Shown piece after piece: positions 8,875 to 17,492 of a stretch of 64,000 nucleotides of DNA. Numbering within the stretch: position 1 is the stretch's first letter; each line of letters begins with the position of its first letter. The translations under genes were made by a program, and so were the position numbers. The stretch comes from Polaribacter atrinae. GTDB taxonomy: Bacteria > Bacteroidota > Bacteroidia > Flavobacteriales > Flavobacteriaceae. The stretch covers positions 370,501-434,500 of the forward strand of contig NZ_CP150660.1 in assembly GCF_038023995.1 (NCBI RefSeq), in the 5' to 3' direction. Under the pieces are notes generated by a model, which did no database searches, was not told the origin of the DNA, and saw nothing but the letters and a program-made list of their open reading frames with translations.

Positions 8875-8882
8875 TACCTTTG
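8875..8882 (+). promoter_or_regulatory. TAnnTTTG promoter -7 box (TACCTTTG) of the EamA transporter gene
   Basis: Exact match to the Bacteroidota -7 consensus. It overlaps an in-frame TTG at 8880 that could be mistaken for the start codon; transcription would begin about 4-8 bases further on, favouring the TTG at 8901 as translation start. Confidence 0.6.
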
Positions 8883-8900
8883 GGTACTAAATTACTTCTT

Positions 8901-9821
8901 TTGAAAAAATCAAAATTTTTAATAGTTCTGGCCTTTTTTACAATTTATATTGTTTGGGGATCTACTTATTTATTTAATAAGATTGCGGTAACGGCTTTAC
9001 CTCCTTTTTTTATGGCTTCATTACGGTTTTTAGGAGCTGGAGTTTTAATTATGATTATTTCTAAAATCATGAAATTAAACCTTAAAGTCACTAAAAAACA
9101 ATTGATTAATTGTTTTGTATCTAGCTTTTTTTTCTTGGTTTATGGTAATGGTGTTTTTGTTTGGGCGCTTGTGTATTTAGATAGTGGTTTTGCTGCTTTG
9201 TTGGCATCTACACAGCCATTATTTGTCTTAATATTATTACGTTTAATAGATAGAAAACCAATGCAAACACAATCTATAATTGGGGTTGCTTTAGGTGTTT
9301 TAGGAATGTATTTATTGGTAAGTCAACAGTCTATAACCGCTTCAGAAGGAAGTTTATTGGGAATTTTTATGATTTTAACCTGTGTGTTGAGTTGGAGTTA
9401 TGGAGGTGTATTTGTTTCTAAAGCAGATTTGCCAAAAAACTTTTTTATAACAACGGGATATCAAATGTTGTTTTCTGGATCGTTCCTTTTTTTAATGAGT
9501 TTAACTTTTGGAGAAACAATGATTTCTCCTTTAGAATGGTCAACAGAAGTGCAGTTTTCTCTTATTATGTTAATCGTTTTTGGTAGTATTATTGCCTTTA
9601 CAGCTTTTAATTATTTACTTAAATTAGTGTCTACAGAAAAAGTAGCCACTTCTGCCTATGTAAACCCAATTGTTGCAATGCTTTTAGGATGGTATTTTCT
9701 AGATGAAGTATTAACAATGCAATCTATTATAGCATCTATTGTATTGTTGTCTGGAGTCTATTTTATTACTTCACGTAAACGAATAGCAAAGGTAGATGCA
9801 GAAGAAGTTATAAAGCCTTAA
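8901..9821 (+). CDS. EamA/DMT-family transporter
   Basis: Drug/metabolite exporter of the EamA type: about ten transmembrane helices in two repeated five-helix halves. The first half opens with the typical FTIYIVWGSTYLFNK and contains ASLRFLGAGVL; the second half carries YVNPIVAMLLGWYFLDE, the conserved C-terminal EamA signature. The substrate cannot be told. No ATG is available near the 5' end. The TTG at 8901 (MKKSKFLIV...) is preferred over the TTG at 8880 because that one lies inside the -7 box. Length would be 306 residues, normal for the family. It is monocistronic, followed by about 285 bases without a recognised gene. Confidence 0.9.
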   Translation: MKKSKFLIVLAFFTIYIVWGSTYLFNKIAVTALPPFFMASLRFLGAGVLIMIISKIMKLNLKVTKKQLINCFVSSFFFLVYGNGVFVWALVYLDSGFAALLASTQPLFVLILLRLIDRKPMQTQSIIGVALGVLGMYLLVSQQSITASEGSLLGIFMILTCVLSWSYGGVFVSKADLPKNFFITTGYQMLFSGSFLFLMSLTFGETMISPLEWSTEVQFSLIMLIVFGSIIAFTAFNYLLKLVSTEKVATSAYVNPIVAMLLGWYFLDEVLTMQSIIASIVLLSGVYFITSRKRIAKVDAEEVIKP

Positions 9822-10106
9822 TAAAAGTATAATGTTAATTTTTTACGTTTAACTTGTCTTAATCTTAAAATGTATTGTTAAGGTTATTCTTGATTTAAGC
9901 GTGAATAATACTAGAAAGTATTTAAGTACTTGAATGATACATATAATAGGCGATTTGTTCCTATTATTTTTAAGTCGTTTTCTTATTTTTAATAGGCTTC
10001 TGGTTTAGGTATTGCTATTATTTACCTTACTTTATAATTCAAATAACAAAATAATTAACATCCATTTTTGAATAGTTCTTTATATATTTCACCTAAATAA
10101 AAATCA

Positions 10107-12134
10107 TTGCAAACAATTACAATTACATACATCATTTTAGCCTTGTTACTGAGTCTTTCAGTAGCTTATTTTCAGTACTTTTTTAAAGAAAAAAATAAAG
10201 CTAAAATTAATGTTTTGTTATTTGTTTTAAGAACGCTGAGTCTTTTTCTGTTGCTTTTACTATTGATAAACCCAGCAATTAAAAAAATAGAACTCATAAA
10301 CACAAAGCCAGTTCTAGCTGTTTTAGTTGATGATTCTAAATCCATTCCTTTTTTTAACGAAGCTAAAAACATAGCTGCATTTTGGTCGGAAATTAAAAAG
10401 GACAAAAGCATACAGGAGAAATTTGACATTAATGGCTTTAGCTTTGGGAGTGAAATAAAGCCTTTAGATTCGCTTTCTTTTATAGAGAACGAAACCAATG
10501 TGTCTAAAGCAATAATAGCTGTAAATGAGCTTTATGAGGATAAAATTGCGCCCATTATCTTACTATCAGACGGAAACCAAACTATTGGAAATGATTATGA
10601 ATATCTTAATTCTAATCAAAAAATATATCCAATTGTTTTTGGTGATACCATTCAGTATAAAGATTTAAAAATTACTCAGCTAAACGTTAATAAGTACAGT
10701 TATATAAAAAATAAATTCCCAGTTGAAGTATTCTTGAATTATGAAGGTAAAGAAAACGTGTCTTCTCAGTTTTCAATTTATAAAGAAGGTAAAACCGTTT
10801 TTACTAAAAAAATAGACTTTTCAGCAACTAATAATGTAAAAACAATTTTAACGAACTTAACATCAAGCAAAGAAGGATTTCAATATTATACAGCGTCGAT
10901 TAGTAAGGTAGAAGGAGAGAAAAACACAAAAAATAATACCAAAAACTTCTCTGTAGAAGTGATTGACGAACAAACAAAAGTATTGATTTTAACGTCCGTT
11001 TTACATCCGGATTTAGGAGTTTTAAAAAAATCGATAGAAAGTAACAAACAACGCGATGTAGATGTTTTTTTAATTGATAAATTTAATAAGCAAATTAATG
11101 ATTACCAATTAGTTGTTTTGTATCAACCAAATAATAGATTTAATAAATATATTAGCGCTATTAAAATAAATAAAAGCAATTATTTTTTAATTTCTGGAGC
11201 GAATACAGATTGGAATTTTATCAATAAACAACAATTAGGGTTTACTAAAAACGATCTGAATCAAACAGAGAATTATGGCGCATTTTTGAATGATTCATTT
11301 TTAACTTTTTTACAAAAAGAGATTGGTTTCAATCAGTTTCCGCCGTTGAAAGATCAGTTTGGAGAAGTTTTTATTTCTAAAGAACATCAAACATTATTAT
11401 TTCAAAGTATAAACGGATTAGAAACCCAGCAACCTTTATTGGCTACTTTAGAAGAGAACAATCAGAAAGTAGGTGTTTTGTTTGGGGAAGGTTTATGGAG
11501 GTGGAGAGCTGCTAGTTTTTTAAACTCAAACTCCTTTCAAGATTTTGATACTTTTATAGGGAACTTAGTTCAGTATTTAGCCTCAAATAAAAAAAGAAAC
11601 CGCTTAGAGGTAAATGCAGAAAGTTTGTACGCTGCAAACTCTACAATTCAAATATCAGCATTTTATACAGACAAAAATTACCTGTTTGATGCAAGAGCTT
11701 CATTAGAAATAACGGTAACAAATTCAGTAACGAAAGAGGTTGTGAAAAATCCTTTTTCATTAATCCATAATTCTTATCAGACGGAAATAGAAAACCTGAA
11801 TGCAGGAGATTATGAGTATAAAGTTTCAGTAAATGGACAAAATATACATCAATACGGAAAGTTTAAAATTACAGATTATCAAATAGAAGAGCAGTTTACC
11901 AATGCGAATTCCATAAAGTTGCAAAAATTAGCAAATAAAACAACAGGAACGTTGTATTTTAAGGATGAAGTAGCACAATTAAAAGAAGCTCTTTTAGCGG
12001 ATACTTCATTTTTTACTACGCAAGAATCAATAGAGAAAGAACAAAATTTAATAGATTGGAAATGGGTTTTGTTTATTGTAATAGGTTTGCTGTCAGTAGA
12101 GTGGTTTATTAGAAAATATTACGGAAAAATTTAA
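10107..12134 (+). CDS. Membrane protein with von Willebrand A-like domain
   Basis: A 675-residue protein with two N-terminal hydrophobic segments (about 4-23 and 36-53) and one near the C-terminus (about 650-667). After the second helix comes a VWA-like domain starting LAVLVDDSKS (a MIDAS-type DxSxS variant, here DDSKS) and continuing to IILLSDGNQT, the usual second VWA motif. The middle part resembles the glutamine-amidotransferase-like/BatA-associated layout of large Bacteroidota membrane proteins, but no catalytic residues can be assigned. The TTG at 10107 is the only plausible start; it follows a TATATTTC box at about 10083. The thioesterase gene starts 15 bases downstream, so the two are probably co-transcribed. 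Confidence 0.75.
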   Translation: MQTITITYIILALLLSLSVAYFQYFFKEKNKAKINVLLFVLRTLSLFLLLLLLINPAIKKIELINTKPVLAVLVDDSKSIPFFNEAKNIAAFWSEIKKDKSIQEKFDINGFSFGSEIKPLDSLSFIENETNVSKAIIAVNELYEDKIAPIILLSDGNQTIGNDYEYLNSNQKIYPIVFGDTIQYKDLKITQLNVNKYSYIKNKFPVEVFLNYEGKENVSSQFSIYKEGKTVFTKKIDFSATNNVKTILTNLTSSKEGFQYYTASISKVEGEKNTKNNTKNFSVEVIDEQTKVLILTSVLHPDLGVLKKSIESNKQRDVDVFLIDKFNKQINDYQLVVLYQPNNRFNKYISAIKINKSNYFLISGANTDWNFINKQQLGFTKNDLNQTENYGAFLNDSFLTFLQKEIGFNQFPPLKDQFGEVFISKEHQTLLFQSINGLETQQPLLATLEENNQKVGVLFGEGLWRWRAASFLNSNSFQDFDTFIGNLVQYLASNKKRNRLEVNAESLYAANSTIQISAFYTDKNYLFDARASLEITVTNSVTKEVVKNPFSLIHNSYQTEIENLNAGDYEYKVSVNGQNIHQYGKFKITDYQIEEQFTNANSIKLQKLANKTTGTLYFKDEVAQLKEALLADTSFFTTQESIEKEQNLIDWKWVLFIVIGLLSVEWFIRKYYGKI

Positions 12135-12149
12135 AAATTAGAATTTAAT

Positions 12150-12539
12150 ATGAGATTTCACACAAGAAAGTGGGTAAAACCAGAAGATTTAAATCCGAAT
12201 GGAACCTTATTTGGAGGTAGGCTTTTACAGTTTATTGACGAAGAAGTAGCAATTTATGCAATTATTCAATTAGAACACACAAGAACGGTTACAAAATACA
12301 TGTCTGAAATAGACTTTGTAAGCTCTGCAAAACAAGGAGATATTATAGAAATAGGGATCGATGTTTTAAAGTTTGGGAACTCTTCTATTACTTTAACATG
12401 TAGCGTTAGAAATAAACTAACAAGAAAAACCATTATTGTGGTAGATAAAATTGTTATGGTTTGTTTAGATGAAAATGGGAACCCAAAAAAACATGGAAAA
12501 ACGGAGATTGAATACGTTAAAAATCGTTTAGAAGATTAA
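12150..12539 (+). CDS. Acyl-CoA thioesterase (YciA/BACH hotdog family)
   Basis: A 129-residue single hotdog-fold thioesterase that hydrolyses acyl-CoA to free acid and CoA in the cytoplasm. The family motif is clear: LNPNGTLFGGRLLQFIDEE near residues 13-31, with Asn, Gly-Gly and Asp positions conserved, and the following strand TKYMSEIDFVSSAKQGD. The chain-length preference cannot be read from the sequence. It lies 15 bases after the VWA gene and has no separate promoter box, indicating an operon of two apparently unrelated functions. Confidence 0.9.
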   Translation: MRFHTRKWVKPEDLNPNGTLFGGRLLQFIDEEVAIYAIIQLEHTRTVTKYMSEIDFVSSAKQGDIIEIGIDVLKFGNSSITLTCSVRNKLTRKTIIVVDKIVMVCLDENGNPKKHGKTEIEYVKNRLED

Positions 12540-12615
12540 ATTTGTGTTCGTGTATTATTCGTTGAATTATATCTTTATTATTACCGTTTTTTAAGCAAGA
12601 TATAGATTATATATA

Positions 12616-12646
12616 TTGCGTTTCACAAAGTTAAATTGTAAATTTG
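12616..12646 (+). promoter_or_regulatory. Canonical Bacteroidota promoter of the prohibitin-like gene
   Basis: A -33 TTG at 12616-12618, a 20-base spacer and a -7 TAAATTTG at 12639-12646 match the TTTG/TAnnTTTG promoter layout. The gene's ATG lies 22 bases downstream. Confidence 0.7.
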
Positions 12647-12668
12647 TAGTTAATCAAAACTTATAAGT

Positions 12669-13499
12669 ATGGCGAATAATCAAGTAGATATAAAGTTTCC
12701 TAAGGGAGGTGTTTTTTTTATCATGTTAGCGGTAGTATTAATCATTTTATTTTCTAAATCTACAGTAACTATTGGGCCTGGAGAGGGAGGTGTAATTTTT
12801 GAAACTTTAGGAGATGGTATTAATACAGAAAAAACATATGGAGAAGGTTTTCAGATTGTAGCTCCTTGGAATAGAATGATTGTACGAAAAGTACGTCAGC
12901 AAGCTATCTCTACAGAAATGAATGTACTTTCTGTAAATGGATTAGAGGTTAAGGTAAACGGGACTGTTTGGTACGAGCCAGAATTTTCTAATTTAGGAAA
13001 ATTAATAAAAACAAAAGGAGAGGATTATGAACGTGAATTGTTAGATCCGGCAGTTAATGCGGCTGCAAGAAGTGTTGTTGGTCGTTATACTCCAGAGCAG
13101 TTATATTCTAGTAAAAGAGACGTAATTGAGCAAGAAATTTTAGATGAAATTCAAATTGTTTTAAAAGATCAATTCTTAGCAGTTAAAAGAGTTTTAGTAG
13201 AAGATGTTAAATTACCAACTACTATTAGAACTGCAATTGAAACAAAGCTAAAACAAGAGCAAGAATCTTTAGAATATGAATTTAGATTAGCAAAAGCATT
13301 AAAAGAAGCAGAAAGACAAAAAATTGATGCTGAAGGGAAAGCAGTTGCAAATAAAATTTTAAGTGCTTCTTTAACGGATAAAATCTTACAAGAAAAAGGA
13401 ATCGGTGCTACTTTAGAATTGTCTAAATCACCTAACAGTAAAGTAATTGTTATTGGTTCTGGTAAAGATGGTTTACCTATTATTTTAGGAAATCAGTAA
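12669..13499 (+). CDS. Prohibitin-like SPFH/band 7 protein
   Basis: A 276-residue membrane-tethered protein with one N-terminal hydrophobic segment (about 14-30) and a following SPFH domain (about 35-220). Features match bacterial prohibitin homologues: VTIGPGEGGVIF, EGFQIVAPWN, GTVWYEP, DPAVNAAARSVVGRYTPEQLYSSKR, then an alanine/glutamate-rich coiled coil (ALKEAERQKIDAEGKA). SPFH proteins assemble ring or cage scaffolds in the membrane, often around FtsH-type proteases, but no such partner is adjacent. It has its own promoter and a strong terminator, so it appears monocistronic. Confidence 0.92.
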   Translation: MANNQVDIKFPKGGVFFIMLAVVLIILFSKSTVTIGPGEGGVIFETLGDGINTEKTYGEGFQIVAPWNRMIVRKVRQQAISTEMNVLSVNGLEVKVNGTVWYEPEFSNLGKLIKTKGEDYERELLDPAVNAAARSVVGRYTPEQLYSSKRDVIEQEILDEIQIVLKDQFLAVKRVLVEDVKLPTTIRTAIETKLKQEQESLEYEFRLAKALKEAERQKIDAEGKAVANKILSASLTDKILQEKGIGATLELSKSPNSKVIVIGSGKDGLPIILGNQ

Positions 13500-13556
13500 A
13501 AAAAAGTAATTCCTATATAACGGAATGTAAAATTGATAAGAGAAATTTTTCTCAAT

Positions 13557-13586
13557 GAAAATCCAGCGAAAGCTGGATTTTTTTTA
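13557..13586 (+). terminator. Intrinsic terminator of the prohibitin-like gene
   Basis: Stem AAAATCCAGC / GCTGGATTTT closed by a GAAA tetraloop and followed by a T-run, 58 bases past the stop codon. Confidence 0.92.
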
Positions 13587-13952
13587 TGCCTTTAATTTAT
13601 TAAACTTAAAGTCCGTAAGAGTGCTATTTTAATTGTAATTTAAGTGTCTTTTGAGCCTTATAGTTGTAAAAGATTATATATTGGTTTTACAAATGATATC
13701 TAGTGAAGTTGGAGTGATGTTAAGGTTTAACAATGGTGTTGGCTTATGATGTAGAGATTGTTAAAAGTAGATAAAACATCATTCATTTGAAATTTATTAG
13801 AAAAAGAAGTTTACATGTAAATACAATTACGCAGTATTTAAGTTAATTATAGTTAGAATTAATTAGTTTTAAGGTAGAAGTATCGTTTCTCAATAAAGTT
13901 GGTTAGAATCAATTTTAGGAAGCGTGTGAGTTTAGTGAGTTTCTTCTAAATA
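13587..13952. other. Gene-free intergenic stretch
   Basis: About 365 bases between two terminators. I see no open frame with coding character, no tRNA-like cloverleaf and no repeat shared with the rest of the window. Confidence 0.5.
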
Positions 13953-13985
13953 AAAAACCTTGAAGTTTTAGCCTCAAGGTTTTTA
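13953..13985 (-). terminator. Intrinsic terminator (AAAAACCTTGA / TCAAGGTTTTT)
   Basis: Perfect 11-base arms with A-run and T-run on opposite sides, so it can work in both directions; the gene ending at 14031 on the minus strand is its likely client. Confidence 0.8.
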
Positions 13986-14030
13986 AAAGTGTTTTTGTTC
14001 TTTAGAAAAAGTATTGCAGAATCTAAAGAA

Positions 14031-14834
14031 TTAATTTTTTACTGGAATCTTATCACGTTCAATTTTACCATTCTTAATTGCCTTGTAATTTTCATAACAA
14101 TCCAATACTGCTTCAATCATTTGTAAGTCAGATGCTTTTTTAATAAAGTACTCAGAGTAGTTACAGTCTGTAAGAAGCTCAGTAAGTTCTTGCCTGTCCA
14201 TTTGCAGGTATTCCATCATTACTTCTCTGTCAAATTTACCAGCCAACATTTTTCTTAAATCATCTTCTTTTTTAAGTTTTTGTAGCTTTTTTAATTGTTT
14301 TGGTTTGCTACCAAATAGATTGTATAAGTAGTCTACAGGCTGAAATAAAGCAGCTATAGGTGAAGAAAAGTCTTTTGCTTTAGGTTTACCAACTTCATAG
14401 GTTTGTGGTAGACCATTAATTTTAATTCTTGTAAATCGATCCTTAGGTACTTGTTTTACATCAATTTCTAAAACACCTATTAACTGGGTAGATTTTATAA
14501 CGACTTCTCTAATTTCTTCTGGTTTTTCATACAAAGCTATTAGTAATTCGTTTCCTTTTAATAAATCGTTTGTAATTTTTAATTTTATAGATTCGTATCC
14601 TAAATAAGAAACTAAAATAGTATCATTTGCTTTTGTAGGGATTTCAAAAAAACCTCTATCATCAGTAATGGTACCTTGTACCGTATTTAAATTTAGTATG
14701 TGTGAGGCACTTAACGCTTTTTTTGTTTCAGCATGAATAATTTGCCCTTTTAACCTTTTTATACGAATGGTATCGTTCTGAGAGAGTGTGCTTAGGGAAG
14801 CGAATAAGCACAAAATATATAATAGTCTTTGCAT
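14031..14834 (-). CDS. Exported protein with carboxypeptidase-regulatory-like (CarboxypepD_reg) domain
   Basis: A 267-residue protein with a signal peptide (MQRLLYILCLFASLSTLSQ), then a beta-sandwich domain of the CarboxypepD_reg-like type at about residues 28-105: LKGQIIHAETKKALSASHI, TDDRGFFEIPTKANDTILVSYLGYES. This domain is widespread at the N-terminus of SusC/TonB receptors and in stand-alone flavobacterial envelope proteins. The C-terminal 150 residues are charged and helical without a recognised fold. It is single-gene, closed by a terminator. The role is unknown, probably periplasmic or outer-membrane associated. Confidence 0.8.
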   Translation of the reverse strand: MQRLLYILCLFASLSTLSQNDTIRIKRLKGQIIHAETKKALSASHILNLNTVQGTITDDRGFFEIPTKANDTILVSYLGYESIKLKITNDLLKGNELLIALYEKPEEIREVVIKSTQLIGVLEIDVKQVPKDRFTRIKINGLPQTYEVGKPKAKDFSSPIAALFQPVDYLYNLFGSKPKQLKKLQKLKKEDDLRKMLAGKFDREVMMEYLQMDRQELTELLTDCNYSEYFIKKASDLQMIEAVLDCYENYKAIKNGKIERDKIPVKN

Positions 14835-15010
14835 ATTGCAATAATATGAATAATTGCTCTTAGAAAGGTTAATTTTTTGTGAAACCCTGCTGTTTTTTTT
14901 TAAAAGAATTGAAGAAATACAAAAGGGAAGTTCTTTACTAAGAAAACTTCTCTTTTAAATTTTAATAGTATTTGTAAGTTGAAAATACGAGAGAGATTCT
15001 TTATTGGATA

Positions 15011-15040
15011 AAAAAAAGCTCCTTTCAATGAAAGGAGCTT
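15011..15040 (-). terminator. Intrinsic terminator of the 34-residue candidate gene
   Basis: Read on the minus strand: AAGCTCCTTTCATTGAAAGG (part) and its complement form a 12-base stem followed by seven T. It begins 22 bases after the small gene's stop codon. Confidence 0.88.
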
Positions 15041-15061
15041 ATAAATTAATGCTTACTAAAT

Positions 15062-15166
15062 TTATCTATAACGTCTTTTTAAATTCCAAAGAGTTGAGTT
15101 TGTGTTGCTTAAATTTTTTGTTGGTCCTCCAACTTTACTTTTTACTTTTTGATTACTTGTTTTCAT
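15062..15166 (-). CDS. Candidate 34-residue basic protein
   Basis: A short frame that starts MKTSNQKVKSKVGGPTKN and ends LWNLKRRYR before a TAA. It is strongly basic (Lys/Arg) with a central GGPTKN turn and no hydrophobic segment. Support is contextual: an exact -7 box (TAATTTTG, 15187-15194) sits 20 bases upstream of the ATG on the same strand, and a clean intrinsic terminator follows 22 bases after the stop. Promoter, short frame and terminator fit a free-standing microprotein gene, possibly RNA- or ribosome-binding by its charge; that role is inference. The alternative is a small RNA whose frame is accidental. The overlapping 85-residue frame on the other strand reads through the terminator and looks spurious. 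Confidence 0.55.
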   Translation of the reverse strand: MKTSNQKVKSKVGGPTKNLSNTNSTLWNLKRRYR

Positions 15167-15186
15167 ACATCTTTAATTTGCGGGTG

Positions 15187-15194
15187 CAAAATTA
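15187..15194 (-). promoter_or_regulatory. TAATTTTG -7 box of the 34-residue candidate gene
   Basis: Exact TAnnTTTG match on the minus strand, with a TTG about 23 bases further upstream as a possible -33 element. Confidence 0.65.
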
Positions 15195-15333
15195 CGCAGT
15201 TTATAATGTTATAAAAACAACAGATTTAATGACTATGTATGGTATGTTAACTTTAGGTTAAGTAATTGTTTATTTTTTGATAATGTGTTGTTGTTTAGTG
15301 GAATAAAATTCTATTTTACTGTTTTGAATTGCT

Positions 15334-15912
15334 TTATAGATTCATTAACTCTATATACAGTTTTTGAATTGGTAACCCAACTACGTTAAAATAGCTGCCT
15401 TCTAAATTCTCAATAGCTATAAAGCCAATCCATTCCTGAATACCATAAGCGCCTGCTTTGTCAAAAGGTTGGTAGTTTTTTATGTAGTAATTTATTTCGT
15501 CGTCAGACAGTTCTTTAAAAGAAACTACGGTTGTATCATTTACAATTTTTTGAAAATGACTACTTTTTATACTAATCGATGTAATTACTTCGTGTTTTTT
15601 TCCGGATAAAGCTCTTAACATGGCAAAAGCATCTGCTTCATCTTTTGGTTTTCCTAAAGCTTTATCTTCTAACCAAACAATGGTATCTGAAGTTATCAGT
15701 AAATCTTTTTCGGATAAATTTGAAAATGCTTTTGATTTTAAATCTGCTAAAAAATCTGTAATTGCTGTTCCTTTTAATTCAGGTGGATAAATTTCTTCAA
15801 CTTCTTTTAATTGAATTGTAAAATCGATATCTAAATCTTTAAAGAATTGTTGTCTTCTTGGAGATTTAGATGCAAGTATTATATTGTACTCTTTTAATTT
15901 TTCTCTTAACAT
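15334..15912 (-). CDS. maf: Maf-family nucleoside triphosphate pyrophosphatase
   Basis: A 192-residue Maf protein, hydrolysing non-canonical or modified nucleoside triphosphates (dTTP/UTP type) to monophosphates; historically called septum formation inhibitor. Motifs include the N-terminal LASKSPRRQQ, SDTIVWLEDKALGKPKD and FDKAGAYGIQEWIG, all with the usual basic and acidic active-site residues. Full length for the family. It is the last gene of a probable smpB-UbiA-maf unit on this strand, 39 bases after the prenyltransferase gene. Confidence 0.95.
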   Translation of the reverse strand: MLREKLKEYNIILASKSPRRQQFFKDLDIDFTIQLKEVEEIYPPELKGTAITDFLADLKSKAFSNLSEKDLLITSDTIVWLEDKALGKPKDEADAFAMLRALSGKKHEVITSISIKSSHFQKIVNDTTVVSFKELSDDEINYYIKNYQPFDKAGAYGIQEWIGFIAIENLEGSYFNVVGLPIQKLYIELMNL

Positions 15913-15951
15913 ATATTTTTATTGTTCATTCTGCTAAAGCAGGAATCTATT

Positions 15952-16923
15952 TTATGAATTAAACTTAAATAATACCATTGATAAAATTCCGAATAACATA
16001 ATTACTTTCATTAAATTACTGAGTTGGCTAAACTCTTTTTTACTTTCAGAAAACCATAATTTGTACATAAAATAGAGTAGTGGTAATAAAATAAATAGAA
16101 TTCCGTAGCTTAAAAGTAGGTACTCTTTTACTAAAGATTGTAAAATAATTAAAAGGAATACTAATAAAATGGCGCTAAAAAAAAAAGCTACTTTAGCGGC
16201 TCTTTTTCTACCAAACAAAATAGGTAAAGTATTTGCTTTTATTTTTAAATCACCATTAATGTCTTCTATGTCTTTAATAATCTCTCTAATAAGGTTGGTA
16301 AGTACAGAAAAAACAATGTAAGTAATCATTATTAAAAGTAAACGGATGCTTGTTGCCATGTTGCTTATTACTTCTAATAGATTGCTATTATGGGCTTTTG
16401 GTTCGTTGAATATTACGGTTATAAAAACCACTAAACCTAAGAGGGCAGAAACTAATAAATTACCAATAAAAAGTGTTTTTTTTAAGTATTTAGAATATAA
16501 AAATAATGCTAATATAGTTCCTAAAAAAAAGAAACTATACAGATTGTTCTCAGTGGTAAAAGACAAATATGTGCCTAAAATAAAACCTAGAATACTCGTA
16601 AAATAATACACAACCCAAGCTTTCTTTTTAGAAATAGAGGTGTCTATAATAACTTTTAAAGGTTTGTTTATTTTGTCTGTTTCAGTATCAAAAATATCAT
16701 TTATAATATATCCACCAGCGGTGATACATAAAATGCTAAAAGCAAAGAGTATAAATTGATAATGAGTTAAAGTAATGCCTAAATAAGTAGTGTGTATTAA
16801 GGTGTAATTTTTAAAACTAATGTCACTAAAAAAGATGGAATCTATCAACGCATATTTGGTTAAAACCATTGTTAATAAAACCATTAAAAGGTTTTTATAA
16901 CGAATTAGCCTTAAAAAATCCAT
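15952..16923 (-). CDS. UbiA-family prenyltransferase (geranylgeranylglycerol-phosphate synthase-like)
   Basis: A 323-residue integral membrane protein with about nine helices. The first Asp-rich motif NDIFDTETDKINKP is near residue 85 and the second, REIIKDIEDINGDLKIKAN, near residue 215; both coordinate Mg and the prenyl diphosphate. The Bacteroidota subset resembles archaeal digeranylgeranylglyceryl-phosphate synthase-type enzymes, but the acceptor substrate is not evident here; menaquinone or tetraether-type functions are not supported by neighbours. Its ATG overlaps the smpB stop codon by one base, indicating translational coupling. Confidence 0.88.
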   Translation of the reverse strand: MDFLRLIRYKNLLMVLLTMVLTKYALIDSIFFSDISFKNYTLIHTTYLGITLTHYQFILFAFSILCITAGGYIINDIFDTETDKINKPLKVIIDTSISKKKAWVVYYFTSILGFILGTYLSFTTENNLYSFFFLGTILALFLYSKYLKKTLFIGNLLVSALLGLVVFITVIFNEPKAHNSNLLEVISNMATSIRLLLIMITYIVFSVLTNLIREIIKDIEDINGDLKIKANTLPILFGRKRAAKVAFFFSAILLVFLLIILQSLVKEYLLLSYGILFILLPLLYFMYKLWFSESKKEFSQLSNLMKVIMLFGILSMVLFKFNS

Positions 16924-17390
16924 TATCCGTTAAAGCTCTTTTTAATACGTGCTAAATCACGCTTGTTATCTCTATCTTTTAGAACTTCTCGCTTGTCATG
17001 AGTTTGTTTTCCTTTTGCCAATGCAATTTCTAGTTTGGCAAAACCTTTATCATTAATAAACAAACGTAAAGGCACAATAGTATTTCCTTTTGCTTCAACG
17101 TCTTTTCTTAAAGAACGCAATTCGCGTTTGTGCATTAATAATCTACGTTCACTTTTTGGTTTGTGGTTAAAGTGATGTCCAAACATGTATTCTTGAATAT
17201 ACATGTTAACAATAAACAATTCTCCGCCTTCATTAAATTCACAAAAACTCTCTGTAATTCTAGCCTGACTTAAGCGAATGGATTTTATTTCAGTTCCTGT
17301 TAACTGAATTCCAGCCACGTATTTGTCTAGAATTTCAAATTCGAAACGTGCTTTTTTATTCTTTATGTTTATCTTTTTCTGAACAGCCAT
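16923..17390 (-). CDS. smpB: SmpB, tmRNA-binding protein
   Basis: Binds tmRNA and delivers it to stalled ribosomes for trans-translation. The 155 residues have the family layout: N-terminal beta-barrel starting NKKARFEFEILDKYVAGIQL, the GTEIKSIR motif, and a basic C-terminal tail (KGKQTHDKREVLKDRDNKRD) that fills the empty mRNA channel. First gene of the unit with the UbiA and maf genes. A TATCTTTG box at 17419-17426 lies 29 bases upstream. The tmRNA gene itself was not seen in this window. Confidence 0.97.
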   Translation of the reverse strand: MAVQKKINIKNKKARFEFEILDKYVAGIQLTGTEIKSIRLSQARITESFCEFNEGGELFIVNMYIQEYMFGHHFNHKPKSERRLLMHKRELRSLRKDVEAKGNTIVPLRLFINDKGFAKLEIALAKGKQTHDKREVLKDRDNKRDLARIKKSFNG

Positions 17391-17418
17391 AGACTGATTT
17401 TAATTTTAATAATTTTAA

Positions 17419-17426
17419 CAAAGATA
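17419..17426 (-). promoter_or_regulatory. TATCTTTG -7 box of smpB
   Basis: Exact TAnnTTTG match on the minus strand, 29 bases before the smpB ATG. It is back-to-back with the plus-strand box at 17452-17459. Confidence 0.65.
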
Positions 17427-17451
17427 CATTTTTACTTCGGTCAAAGAAACG

Positions 17452-17459
17452 TAATTTTG
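17452..17459 (+). promoter_or_regulatory. TAATTTTG -7 box of the lipoprotein gene at 17493
   Basis: Exact consensus match. Its last three bases are an in-frame TTG (17457), which therefore cannot be the translation start of a transcript initiating here. Confidence 0.65.
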
Positions 17460-17492
17460 AAATCTATTATTTGTCAAATAAAACAACAACCG

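Noticed and set aside
15004..15261. 85-codon plus-strand frame
   Set aside because: It reads through a terminator stem and the antisense promoter of the 34-residue gene and has a hydrophobic, biased composition with no promoter of its own.
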